This document shows, piece after piece, positions 35,722 to 43,202 of a stretch of DNA of 64,000 nucleotides. The position numbers and the translations under genes are program-made. The notes under the pieces are model-generated. The model did not search any database. It had not been told where the DNA came from and worked only from the letters and a program-made list of their open reading frames with translations. This DNA comes from Chryseobacterium sp. Marseille-Q5410 (GTDB taxonomy: Bacteria > Bacteroidota > Bacteroidia > Flavobacteriales > Weeksellaceae), in the NCBI GenBank assembly GCA_946892665.1, contig CAMPOT010000001.1, forward strand, positions 558,001 through 622,000. The letters are read 5' to 3'. The number at the start of each line of letters is the position of its first letter. Position 1 is the stretch's first letter.

Positions 35722-36852
35722 ATGCCGATATTACATCCGATTTTTAGTGTTATTTTCTTGTTTCTGGTGGTGGCGAGTTATTGGGAGATTTTTAGGTTAG
35801 AAAAAAAACAAAGTGTTTTCACTTGGATTGCCGGCATTTTAGTTGTCGTGGCGGTGGGTTTCCGAATCAATGTGGGCGCGGATTATCCGGTTTATAAAGC
35901 CCTTTTTTCGGGATTTTCAATTTATACCGATTACGGCGACGTTCTGGATAAAGCACTTTTCCGTCCCAATGCGGAAGAAATCGAATGGATTTTCGTGCTA
36001 ATTAACAAAATTATTTTCGATTTTGGGATGCCTTTTTACATTGTAACTTTTGTGATGGCGCTCATTACGGTAACTTTAAAGTTCACAGCAATTTATAAAA
36101 ATTCGGCTTTTCCTACACTTTCATTGCTATTCTATTTTATGCCGATTATGTTTTTCGAAGATTCGGGGCAAATGCGGCAAGGTTTGGGAATTGCGGTGTG
36201 TGTGGCTTCTTTTAAATTTATTAAAGAGCGCAATTTACCAATGTTTTTGCTGTGTATGTATATCGCATTGGGCTTTCACAAAACTTCGATCGTGTTTTTG
36301 CCCGCTTACTGGCTTGTGAAAATTCCGATGAACAGGAATCGAATTTTTTGGGTGCTTATTGTTGCTTTATTGACCTCTCCTTTAGAGCTTTATCGCTTGG
36401 GAGGCGAGTTTTTCGGATCATTAACTCCGCAAGATATTTCCGGAGCTTACACCGGCTATTTGGACGATCGGTATTACGGAACGCAAGTGGAAACGGGTTT
36501 GAACGATTTGGTAAAGCTGTTTTTTATTGTAATTTTAATTAAATACGACAAAGAAGGTTGCGAAGAGGTTTGGTGGTACGAATACATGAGGAATTTGGCA
36601 GTTTTTGGACTGGCTTTGTTTTATTTTTTCAGGTCTAATGAAATATTTGCAGTTCGACTTCCGGGTGCGTACATGTTTTTTCTCACGATGTTTTGCTTGA
36701 GCAATTTGGTTTATGCAGTGAAAGACCGAACTCGGCAGATTTTATATTTAGGTTTTATGGCTTATTTTATTGCGATGTTTTTCTATTTTGGCAGTGGCAA
36801 TGGTCATCGTGGAGGATTTACCTCGGAAAGATATCAAAATGCTTTATGGTAA
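35722..36852 (+). CDS. EpsG-family membrane protein (probable Wzy-type polymerase)
   Basis: The 376-residue protein has about ten hydrophobic helices. Features of the EpsG family are a FRINVGADYPVYKALF segment after the second helix and a conserved region around FFEDSGQMRQGLGIAVCVASFKFI. EpsG proteins act like Wzy, joining repeat units on the periplasmic side. It starts 20 bases after the GT2 gene and ends four bases before the next start, so it belongs to the operon. Polymerase function is inferred from family and context. Confidence 0.85.
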   Translation: MPILHPIFSVIFLFLVVASYWEIFRLEKKQSVFTWIAGILVVVAVGFRINVGADYPVYKALFSGFSIYTDYGDVLDKALFRPNAEEIEWIFVLINKIIFDFGMPFYIVTFVMALITVTLKFTAIYKNSAFPTLSLLFYFMPIMFFEDSGQMRQGLGIAVCVASFKFIKERNLPMFLLCMYIALGFHKTSIVFLPAYWLVKIPMNRNRIFWVLIVALLTSPLELYRLGGEFFGSLTPQDISGAYTGYLDDRYYGTQVETGLNDLVKLFFIVILIKYDKEGCEEVWWYEYMRNLAVFGLALFYFFRSNEIFAVRLPGAYMFFLTMFCLSNLVYAVKDRTRQILYLGFMAYFIAMFFYFGSGNGHRGGFTSERYQNALW

Positions 36853-36856
36853 CACA

Positions 36857-37972
36857 ATGAATGAAATTAAAGAAGTATTAGCTCAATTAGGAATTCCCCT
36901 TTTTTATGCGAAGTTGGTACTGGGAATATTGTTTTCTTTTTTGATTACGTTTTTGTCCATTCCTACCATCGTGAAGATTTCTAAAAGAAAAAACCTCATG
37001 GACGAACCCGGAACGCGCAGTTCTCACCTTCGTAAAATACCGAATCTTGGAGGAATTGCCATGTTTTATTCGCTTTCGGTTTGCGCTTCTATTTTTGCTT
37101 TTGAACTTTTCGAACTTTATAAGTTTCTTTTTGCTTCATTGGTTATTCTTCTCTATGTCGGCGTGATGGATGATATCGTCATCATGCGGGCTTACAAGAA
37201 ATTGCTTGCGCAAATCGTGGTAACTTCCCTGATGGTGATCGGTTCGGATGTGAGAATCAGGAGCTTTTTTGGACTTTTCGGAGTGTACGAACTCAACTAT
37301 TATTTCAGTGTTTTGTTCAGTATTTTTACTTTTATTGTACTTATTAATGCCTTTAATTTAATTGATGGAATCGATGGTTTGGCAGCGGGTTATTCCCTGA
37401 TTTGTAGTGCATTGTTCGGAATCAGTTATTTCCGTTTGGGAGCATACAACTATCCTTTGGTGGTGCTTTCGGGCGTGATTATCGGAACGGTGATTGGATT
37501 TTTGTACTACAATCTATCGAATTACCGGAAACACAAGATTTTCATGGGCGATACCGGCTCGATGATTCTTGGGTTTTTGCTGGCTTTCACCGCGATTTGT
37601 TTCATCGATATTTTCATCGACAAAGAATTGCCGGAGGTGCCGAGATATTATCTTCAGTCTGCTCCTGCGATTGCTATGGCAATTCTTATTTTACCCATAG
37701 TCGATACATTAAATGTTTTTATCATAAGATGTGTGACACGGAAATCGCCCTTTCAGGCAGATAAAAACCACATTCATCATTCATTGTTGGAATTAGGTTT
37801 AACGCATAGGAGATCAACTTTTTACATTATTGTATATTACTTATTTATTGTTGCGGTCGCCTATTTTTTCCGACATATTAATGTTAATTTACTTTTGCTT
37901 TTGGTACTAACTTTAGGATTTATCGGTGCCTATTTACCTAAATTCATCATGCTAATTAAAGAAAAGAAGTAA
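36857..37972 (+). CDS. WecA/MraY-family undecaprenyl-phosphate sugar-1-phosphate transferase
   Basis: It transfers a sugar-1-phosphate (commonly GlcNAc-1-P) from UDP-sugar to undecaprenyl phosphate, the first step of repeat-unit assembly. The 371-residue product has about eleven membrane helices. The family motifs are NAFNLIDGIDGLAAG (catalytic aspartates), FMGDTGSMILGF and the HIHHSLLELGLTHRR segment. The ATG at 36857 is chosen because it is four bases after the EpsG stop. An upstream in-frame extension overlaps the epsG-like gene and lacks family similarity. Confidence 0.9.
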   Translation: MNEIKEVLAQLGIPLFYAKLVLGILFSFLITFLSIPTIVKISKRKNLMDEPGTRSSHLRKIPNLGGIAMFYSLSVCASIFAFELFELYKFLFASLVILLYVGVMDDIVIMRAYKKLLAQIVVTSLMVIGSDVRIRSFFGLFGVYELNYYFSVLFSIFTFIVLINAFNLIDGIDGLAAGYSLICSALFGISYFRLGAYNYPLVVLSGVIIGTVIGFLYYNLSNYRKHKIFMGDTGSMILGFLLAFTAICFIDIFIDKELPEVPRYYLQSAPAIAMAILILPIVDTLNVFIIRCVTRKSPFQADKNHIHHSLLELGLTHRRSTFYIIVYYLFIVAVAYFFRHINVNLLLLLVLTLGFIGAYLPKFIMLIKEKK

Positions 37973-37984
37973 CGAATTATTTGT

Positions 37985-37992
37985 TATTTTTG
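37985..37992 (+). promoter_or_regulatory. internal -7 promoter element before the wza-like gene
   Basis: TATTTTTG, an exact TAnnTTTG match, lies 16 bases before the ATG at 38009 and 12 bases after the preceding stop. The export genes may be transcribed separately from the synthesis genes. Confidence 0.5.
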
Positions 37993-38008
37993 TAATCAAC
38001 ATAAAAAA

Positions 38009-38857
38009 ATGAAGAAATTTTATAAAAATCTGCTGTTTCTCACGATTCCTTTTTTGCTAAGTTCTTGCATCAGCACAAAAGACGTTAGATATATGCAACC
38101 CAATGAAAGTCTGGTAATCAATGAAGAGGGACTCGTTCCTTATAATATTCCGGTATATCGAGTGACTAAAAATGATATGCTTACGCTCAATATTGTTACC
38201 ACTCCGAAGGGTGATGCCGCCCAATTTTATTCAGCTCTTAATGCGCAACAAGCTTCTGCAGGCGTTGCCACAATTGGAAGTGCACAATCTTCGAGCGAAC
38301 AGGGTGGTAATTCAAATTTTTATTTCAATGGATTGAAAGTAGATTCCAATGGAGATATCAACATCATGGGAATAGGTTTTATTAAAGCTGAAGGAAGAAC
38401 GATTGAAGAAATTACCGATGAAATTCAAACAAAAGTTAATGAAAATTTTGTCGAAGGCAAATCCCAGGTTCGTCTTAATACCGATGGTATTACCTACTAT
38501 ATTTTAGGCGATGTAGAAACTGCCGAATTGAGTGGTGAAAAGAAGGCGCATAAAAACACCCTTACCATTACGGAAGCACTTGCCATGAATGGCGGACTCA
38601 ATAGAACGGTGGATCGAACTAATATAGTGATTCACAGAAAGTTGCCAGAGGGAATTAAAATAGCAAAAATAGACCTTACCAGAGAAGATGTGATGAATTC
38701 ACCCTATTACTGGGTTCAGAATGGTGATGAAATCTTCCTCAACACGCGATCCAAAAACTTAAACGGTTTAGGTAAAGATCCCATCCAAACCCTTACCACA
38801 GGAGTTTCGGTAATTACAACCGCGCTGTCTATTTATTTAATTTTATCAAGATTATAG
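38009..38857 (+). CDS. Wza-like polysaccharide export lipoprotein
   Basis: The 282-residue product has a lipoprotein signal (FLLSSC, lipidated Cys at about residue 19), a Poly_export domain (about 45-150; YRVTKNDMLTLNIV) and an SLBB-like domain (about 155-245; YYILGDVETAELSG), and it ends in a hydrophobic helix (about 262-282). It fits an outer-membrane export channel subunit that works with the adjacent Wzc-like kinase. The next gene starts two bases after its stop. Confidence 0.92.
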   Translation: MKKFYKNLLFLTIPFLLSSCISTKDVRYMQPNESLVINEEGLVPYNIPVYRVTKNDMLTLNIVTTPKGDAAQFYSALNAQQASAGVATIGSAQSSSEQGGNSNFYFNGLKVDSNGDINIMGIGFIKAEGRTIEEITDEIQTKVNENFVEGKSQVRLNTDGITYYILGDVETAELSGEKKAHKNTLTITEALAMNGGLNRTVDRTNIVIHRKLPEGIKIAKIDLTREDVMNSPYYWVQNGDEIFLNTRSKNLNGLGKDPIQTLTTGVSVITTALSIYLILSRL

Positions 38858-38858
38858 C

Positions 38859-41351
38859 ATGATACCAGGAAAAGAAACTTCCAGCAAATCTAGTCCCGGT
38901 ACTACCGATAAAATAGGATCTTTTGCTTTTTTCGACTTCGAGCATTTTCTTAGAAGAATCCTCAGAAATTGGTATTGGTTTGCATTGATGGCCGTTTTGG
39001 GATATGCAATTTCATGGGTATACAGCAAGTATTATGCGCAACGAATTTATGCATCAAACCTTTCATTAAGTATTTCCAATAACACTGCGAGCTATTTCAC
39101 TCCGAACCAGTCCATCAATTTCATTTGGGGACAAAATGGCAACCAGGATGGGATCTATCTTAAAAAAATGTTGCTTTCCCGTTCACACAACGAATACCTG
39201 GTGAAGCAACTGGATTTGTACATCAATTACGCTACGAAAGGGCTGATCAAACAGACCTATCTCGATAAATACGACTCTCCGGTTTTTTTAGAAATTGATA
39301 AAAACCACCTTCAGCAGGTCAATTATCCTATTACGCTAATCCCGAAAAGCGGAAACCGGTACGAAGTAGTTTTGCCGGAAGAAAATCAGCAATCTACCAG
39401 TTTGTATTCCTTTGCTACGGAAGGGTTTTCTAATATTTCGCCTTATTCGCGACCAGCAAATAAAATAATTACGATAGGAGAATGGTACAATGCGCCCAAC
39501 TTGAAATTCAGACTGCTTAAAAATCCACAGCCTACGCCAATTGTTTTGGAGAATATTATTCTTACACTTTCTACGGTTAATCAAACTGTAAATAACCTGG
39601 TTTCCACCATTGCAGTTGATTTCGATAAAGAAATTAATACCATCATGATCATCACTAAAAGTGGTTATAATCTGAATGGAACTGTAAATTTTCTGAATAC
39701 TTCGGTGGGTGAACTGCAGAAAAAAAGACTTATTGATCGAAATACCGTTGATAAAAACACAGAATTTTACCTCGCTGATAATCTCGAAAAAATCAGAAGA
39801 AAATTAGATTCCAGCGCCGCAGTTCTCAATAATTTGAAAATTTCCGAAGGTCTATACGATATAAAAGATCGGGATGAGAAAGCGCTGCAAAGAATCAAAG
39901 AATTAGATGCTAAAAAAGCAGAAGTTATTACCCGAATCAACTCCCTGAATTCCATCCGAAACTCTTTATCATCACAAAATATCGAGCGAATGATCAGTAT
40001 GAATGCAGCGGGAATCGAGGATGGACTTTTCAGCGCGACCATGTCGGAACTGAAAGCACTTTATCTCAAAAGAAGAGAAATGGCGCTCATTTACACGCCG
40101 AACTCGGAACCGATGCGGGAAATCAATCGCTTGATCAATGAAGCTCGCGGAAATTCCAATGGTTCGATCAATAATTACTACAAAAACTACCTCAATGAGC
40201 TTTCCAAAATTGATCGTATGATTGCTGAGGAAACCGGCGGTTTGATAAGTTTTCCTGAAAAAGAAAGAAAATATCTCGATGCCGAACGCGGGTATAATAT
40301 GATTGAGGCGACCTACAACAGCTTGCTTAGTAAGCAGAACGAAACCCAAATTCGTGTTGCAACCAATAAATCGGATATCACGGTAATCGATCCTGCAAAA
40401 AATCTTGGTCAAGGTCCCATCGCTCCTGATGTTCAAAAAACGCAATATTCGATTATCGGCGGACTGTTGCTTTTGCCATTACTTATTTTAGGTATTTCAG
40501 AAGCGTTGGATAGCAGAATTCGAAATATTAAAGAATTACTTCACGCAACCAAAATTCCTTTGCTCGGCGTTATTGGTAAGAATTCGCATGAAAATAATTT
40601 AACGGTTCTGGAGCAGCCGAGATCTTCTACCTCTGAAGCATTCCGTGGAATACGAGCTAATTTGAGATTTTTGCATAAGGAAGACAATAAATCAAAAGTT
40701 ATCCTAATTACTTCTTCTATTGGTGGTGAAGGAAAGACCTATATTTCCATTAATATTGCTTCTGTCTTAGGGTTGAGTGGAAAAAAGACCATCTTATTGG
40801 GAATGGATCTTAGAAAGCCAAAAATTTTCGGAGATTTTAAAATTGATAATAAATTCGGGATTTCTAATTTTCTCACCGGAGAAGTTGAGATGGAACAGAT
40901 CATCAACCAAACTAAAATACCGAATCTTCATGTTGCGACTTCGGGCCCAATTCCGCCCAATCCATCGGAACTTTTGATGAGCGAGCAAAATATCAATTTC
41001 ATTGAAGAGCTGAAGAAGCATTACGATTTTATTGTCATCGATTCGCCGCCAGTAGGTTTGGTTGCCGACCCTTTCGAACTGATGAAGCATGCGGACGCCA
41101 GTATTTATGTGGTAAGACATGAATATACCGAAAAATACATGCTAAAAATGATCACCGAGAAATACCATAACCACGAAGTGAAGAATCTGGGGTTAATTTA
41201 TAATGATTTCCAGTTTATGCAAGGTTATGGCTACGGTTATGGCTATGGTTACGGATACGGCTATGGTTATTTTGAGGAGGACAAAAATTATCAGGAACCA
41301 ACCTTAATTAAAATCAGAAATACCTTACGAAAGATTTTCGGAAGAGCATAA
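38859..41351 (+). CDS. Wzc-like tyrosine autokinase / chain-length regulator
   Basis: The 830-residue protein combines a Wzz domain (a first membrane helix near 35-55, a long coiled periplasmic region with several heptad stretches, and a second helix near 530-550) with a cytoplasmic BY-kinase domain. The kinase has Walker A SSIGGEGKT (near 620), Walker A' GMDLRKPK (near 650) and Walker B FIVIDSPPVGL (near 725). Near the C-terminus lies a Gly-Tyr run of about 16 residues, the tyrosine cluster that such kinases autophosphorylate to control polymerisation and export. It is the last gene of the cluster and is followed by a terminator. Confidence 0.94.
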   Translation: MIPGKETSSKSSPGTTDKIGSFAFFDFEHFLRRILRNWYWFALMAVLGYAISWVYSKYYAQRIYASNLSLSISNNTASYFTPNQSINFIWGQNGNQDGIYLKKMLLSRSHNEYLVKQLDLYINYATKGLIKQTYLDKYDSPVFLEIDKNHLQQVNYPITLIPKSGNRYEVVLPEENQQSTSLYSFATEGFSNISPYSRPANKIITIGEWYNAPNLKFRLLKNPQPTPIVLENIILTLSTVNQTVNNLVSTIAVDFDKEINTIMIITKSGYNLNGTVNFLNTSVGELQKKRLIDRNTVDKNTEFYLADNLEKIRRKLDSSAAVLNNLKISEGLYDIKDRDEKALQRIKELDAKKAEVITRINSLNSIRNSLSSQNIERMISMNAAGIEDGLFSATMSELKALYLKRREMALIYTPNSEPMREINRLINEARGNSNGSINNYYKNYLNELSKIDRMIAEETGGLISFPEKERKYLDAERGYNMIEATYNSLLSKQNETQIRVATNKSDITVIDPAKNLGQGPIAPDVQKTQYSIIGGLLLLPLLILGISEALDSRIRNIKELLHATKIPLLGVIGKNSHENNLTVLEQPRSSTSEAFRGIRANLRFLHKEDNKSKVILITSSIGGEGKTYISINIASVLGLSGKKTILLGMDLRKPKIFGDFKIDNKFGISNFLTGEVEMEQIINQTKIPNLHVATSGPIPPNPSELLMSEQNINFIEELKKHYDFIVIDSPPVGLVADPFELMKHADASIYVVRHEYTEKYMLKMITEKYHNHEVKNLGLIYNDFQFMQGYGYGYGYGYGYGYGYFEEDKNYQEPTLIKIRNTLRKIFGRA
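41224..41271 (+). repeat. in-frame hexanucleotide repeat encoding the Gly-Tyr tail of the Wzc-like kinase
   Basis: About eight tandem units of the pattern GGNTAY (mostly GGTTAT, GGCTAC, GGCTAT) encode an alternating Gly-Tyr run. The units vary at third positions. Each unit adds or removes one Gly-Tyr pair without shifting the frame. Confidence 0.8.
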
Positions 41352-41357
41352 CTTGGT

Positions 41358-41382
41358 AACCCTCCAGAGTGAGGGTTTTTAT
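41358..41382 (+). terminator. terminator of the exopolysaccharide cluster
   Basis: AACCCTC and GAGGGTT flank a six-base loop, followed by a T-rich run. Confidence 0.85.
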
Positions 41383-41489
41383 TTAAGAAAATCATAAAAC
41401 CATTTATTTGTCGTTTTTAGAATTAAAAATTATGCTTTTTTGAGGGTATTTAACTTAAAATTAAGAATTTCCTTAAAGCAAAAATGTTT

Positions 41490-41497
41490 TATATTTG
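41490..41497 (+). promoter_or_regulatory. -7 promoter element of the DUF6089-uppS-bamA operon
   Basis: TATATTTG is an exact TAnnTTTG match. An ATG lies 11 bases after it (41509) and another at 41533. Confidence 0.6.
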
Positions 41498-41532
41498 CAA
41501 AATTATTTATGAAAATTGATGCTCAGTCATTC

Positions 41533-42423
41533 ATGCAGAAAAAGATTATCTATTGCCTTTTCTCTTTAATTTTCTTGTCGGTTTCTTACAAGGGACAGCG
41601 GCATGAAATCGGAGTGCAATTGGGGATGAGTAATTTGGTGGGAGATATTGGTAGGACCAATTATATCCTGCAGAAACCTCTCGGTAACACCGGTGATTAT
41701 GGAATTCCGTTTTATGGAGGAATATTATACCGGATGAATTTTAATCCTTACCAAACCGTAAGGTTGAATCTCGGCTATAGCCATATCCAGTTTGTGGATG
41801 CAGTTGCGAAAGAGCAATACCGTAGAGATAGAAAATTGTGGGGAACCAACTCTATTTTTCATGCAGATTTAATCTTTGAATACAATTTTTTCCCGGTAAA
41901 TGACGAGCAGAAAAGTTTGTTGAGTCCTTATGTATTCGGTGGAGTAGGTGCAATGCTGATGAATTCTACCAAACTGGTTGTTGAAAATGATTTCAGAAGA
42001 GATACTAGTGGAAATGCGATTGCACCAACTAGTGAAAGTGATTTTCTCACGACTTCGGCTTACGAAAATGGCAAGAAAATGACCATGGCAGTTCCGTTTG
42101 GGGTGGGTTTAAAGTATAAATTCAATTACAATTGGGCGCTTTTCGGAGAAATCATGTTTAGACCAACTTTCTCCGATTCAGTGGATTATAGTGTAATTGA
42201 TGATAAAGATGTAAAAGTAATTTATAATAAAGATATAACCGTAACCGGAGGAACCAAATCGATTTTGCAGGAAAGCCCTTATTTGCAGGTTGCAGAACAA
42301 AGAGTTGCGGAATTCCTACAAAACCGGCAAATCGGAAATATCAATTCGAAAGATTGGGTAAACTCAGTTACACTGGGACTCTCTTACTCATTCGGAAGAC
42401 CACCTTGTTATTGTGAACAGTAA
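41533..42423 (+). CDS. DUF6089-like outer-membrane protein
   Basis: From the ATG at 41533 the product is 296 residues, with a signal peptide (QKKIIYCLFSLIFLSVSYKG). The alternative ATG at 41509 adds eight residues before the hydrophobic core. The mature part has alternating strands and aromatic residues (GVQLGMSNLVGDIGR; YRMNFNPYQTVRLNLGYSH) and ends in a C-terminal beta-strand pattern (NSVTLGLSYSFG), as in small porin-like barrels. DUF6089 proteins of Bacteroidota lie next to uppS and bamA, as here. A role in envelope assembly is likely from the neighbours; no activity is known. Confidence 0.75.
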   Translation: MQKKIIYCLFSLIFLSVSYKGQRHEIGVQLGMSNLVGDIGRTNYILQKPLGNTGDYGIPFYGGILYRMNFNPYQTVRLNLGYSHIQFVDAVAKEQYRRDRKLWGTNSIFHADLIFEYNFFPVNDEQKSLLSPYVFGGVGAMLMNSTKLVVENDFRRDTSGNAIAPTSESDFLTTSAYENGKKMTMAVPFGVGLKYKFNYNWALFGEIMFRPTFSDSVDYSVIDDKDVKVIYNKDITVTGGTKSILQESPYLQVAEQRVAEFLQNRQIGNINSKDWVNSVTLGLSYSFGRPPCYCEQ

Positions 42424-42424
42424 A

Positions 42425-43177
42425 ATGCAGTCGTTTAAAGATAAAATAAATCAGGAAAAACTCCCGAAACATGTAGCAATAATCATGGATGGGAACGGAA
42501 GGTGGGCAAAATCTCGTGGAGAAAAGCGCACTTTCGGCCACAAACACGCCATCAAAGCGGTGCGTGATGTGGTGAATGCTTGCAATGAGATTAATATTCC
42601 CTACCTTACCCTTTACACCTTTTCTTCAGAAAATTGGAACAGACCGGAGGAGGAAGTCGGCACATTGATGAGCCTGATTTCCGAAACACTATTGTTGGAA
42701 GCCGAAGAGATATTCAACAAAGGTTTAAGAATGCATGTAATTGGCGATATCAAGAAATTACCACCTTTGGTACAAGAACAAATGATGCAATTGGTGGAGA
42801 TCACCAAAAACAACACAAGAGGAAACCTTATTTTGGCATTAAGCTACGGCTCGCAGCATGAAATTCTGGATGCTGTAAAACAAATCAGCACTAAAGTAAA
42901 AAACGGCGAGTTGAAAGAAGAGGAAATTACCGAGCAGGTTTTTGAAAATCATTTATATACGAAGGATTTTCCGCCAGTAGATTTACTGGTTCGAACCAGC
43001 GGAGAGGTGCGGATTAGTAACTTTTTGCTATGGCAGATTGCCTACGCAGAGTTGCAGTTTTTAGATACATTGTGGCCTGATTTCGGAAAAGAAGATTTTT
43101 TCGAATGCATCTACAATTATCAAAACAAAGAAAGAAGATTCGGTAAAACAAGCGAGCAGCTTGACGAACATTTATAA
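42425..43177 (+). CDS. uppS: undecaprenyl pyrophosphate synthase (isoprenyl transferase)
   Basis: It elongates farnesyl diphosphate to the C55 lipid carrier for peptidoglycan and polysaccharides. The 250-residue product has the catalytic IIMDGNGRWA motif near residue 20-28 (Asp essential), TFGHKHAIKAVRDVV, LYTFSSENWNRP and the C-terminal LLVRTSGEVRISNFLLWQ and FGKEDF stretches. An upstream in-frame GTG overlaps the preceding stop region and is less likely than the ATG at 42425. It lies directly behind the DUF6089 gene and 25 bases before bamA. Confidence 0.96.
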   Translation: MQSFKDKINQEKLPKHVAIIMDGNGRWAKSRGEKRTFGHKHAIKAVRDVVNACNEINIPYLTLYTFSSENWNRPEEEVGTLMSLISETLLLEAEEIFNKGLRMHVIGDIKKLPPLVQEQMMQLVEITKNNTRGNLILALSYGSQHEILDAVKQISTKVKNGELKEEEITEQVFENHLYTKDFPPVDLLVRTSGEVRISNFLLWQIAYAELQFLDTLWPDFGKEDFFECIYNYQNKERRFGKTSEQLDEHL

Positions 43178-43202
43178 AAAGAAAAGTTAGCAAGATAAAA
43201 TA

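Noticed and set aside
41224..41271. Tandem repeat considered as CRISPR or minisatellite
   Set aside because: Units are six bases, without spacers, and encode the Gly-Tyr tail of the kinase in frame.
33179..41351. Polysaccharide cluster as a recent genomic island
   Set aside because: Base composition and codon use look like the neighbours, and no integrase, tRNA junction or flanking repeats are visible.
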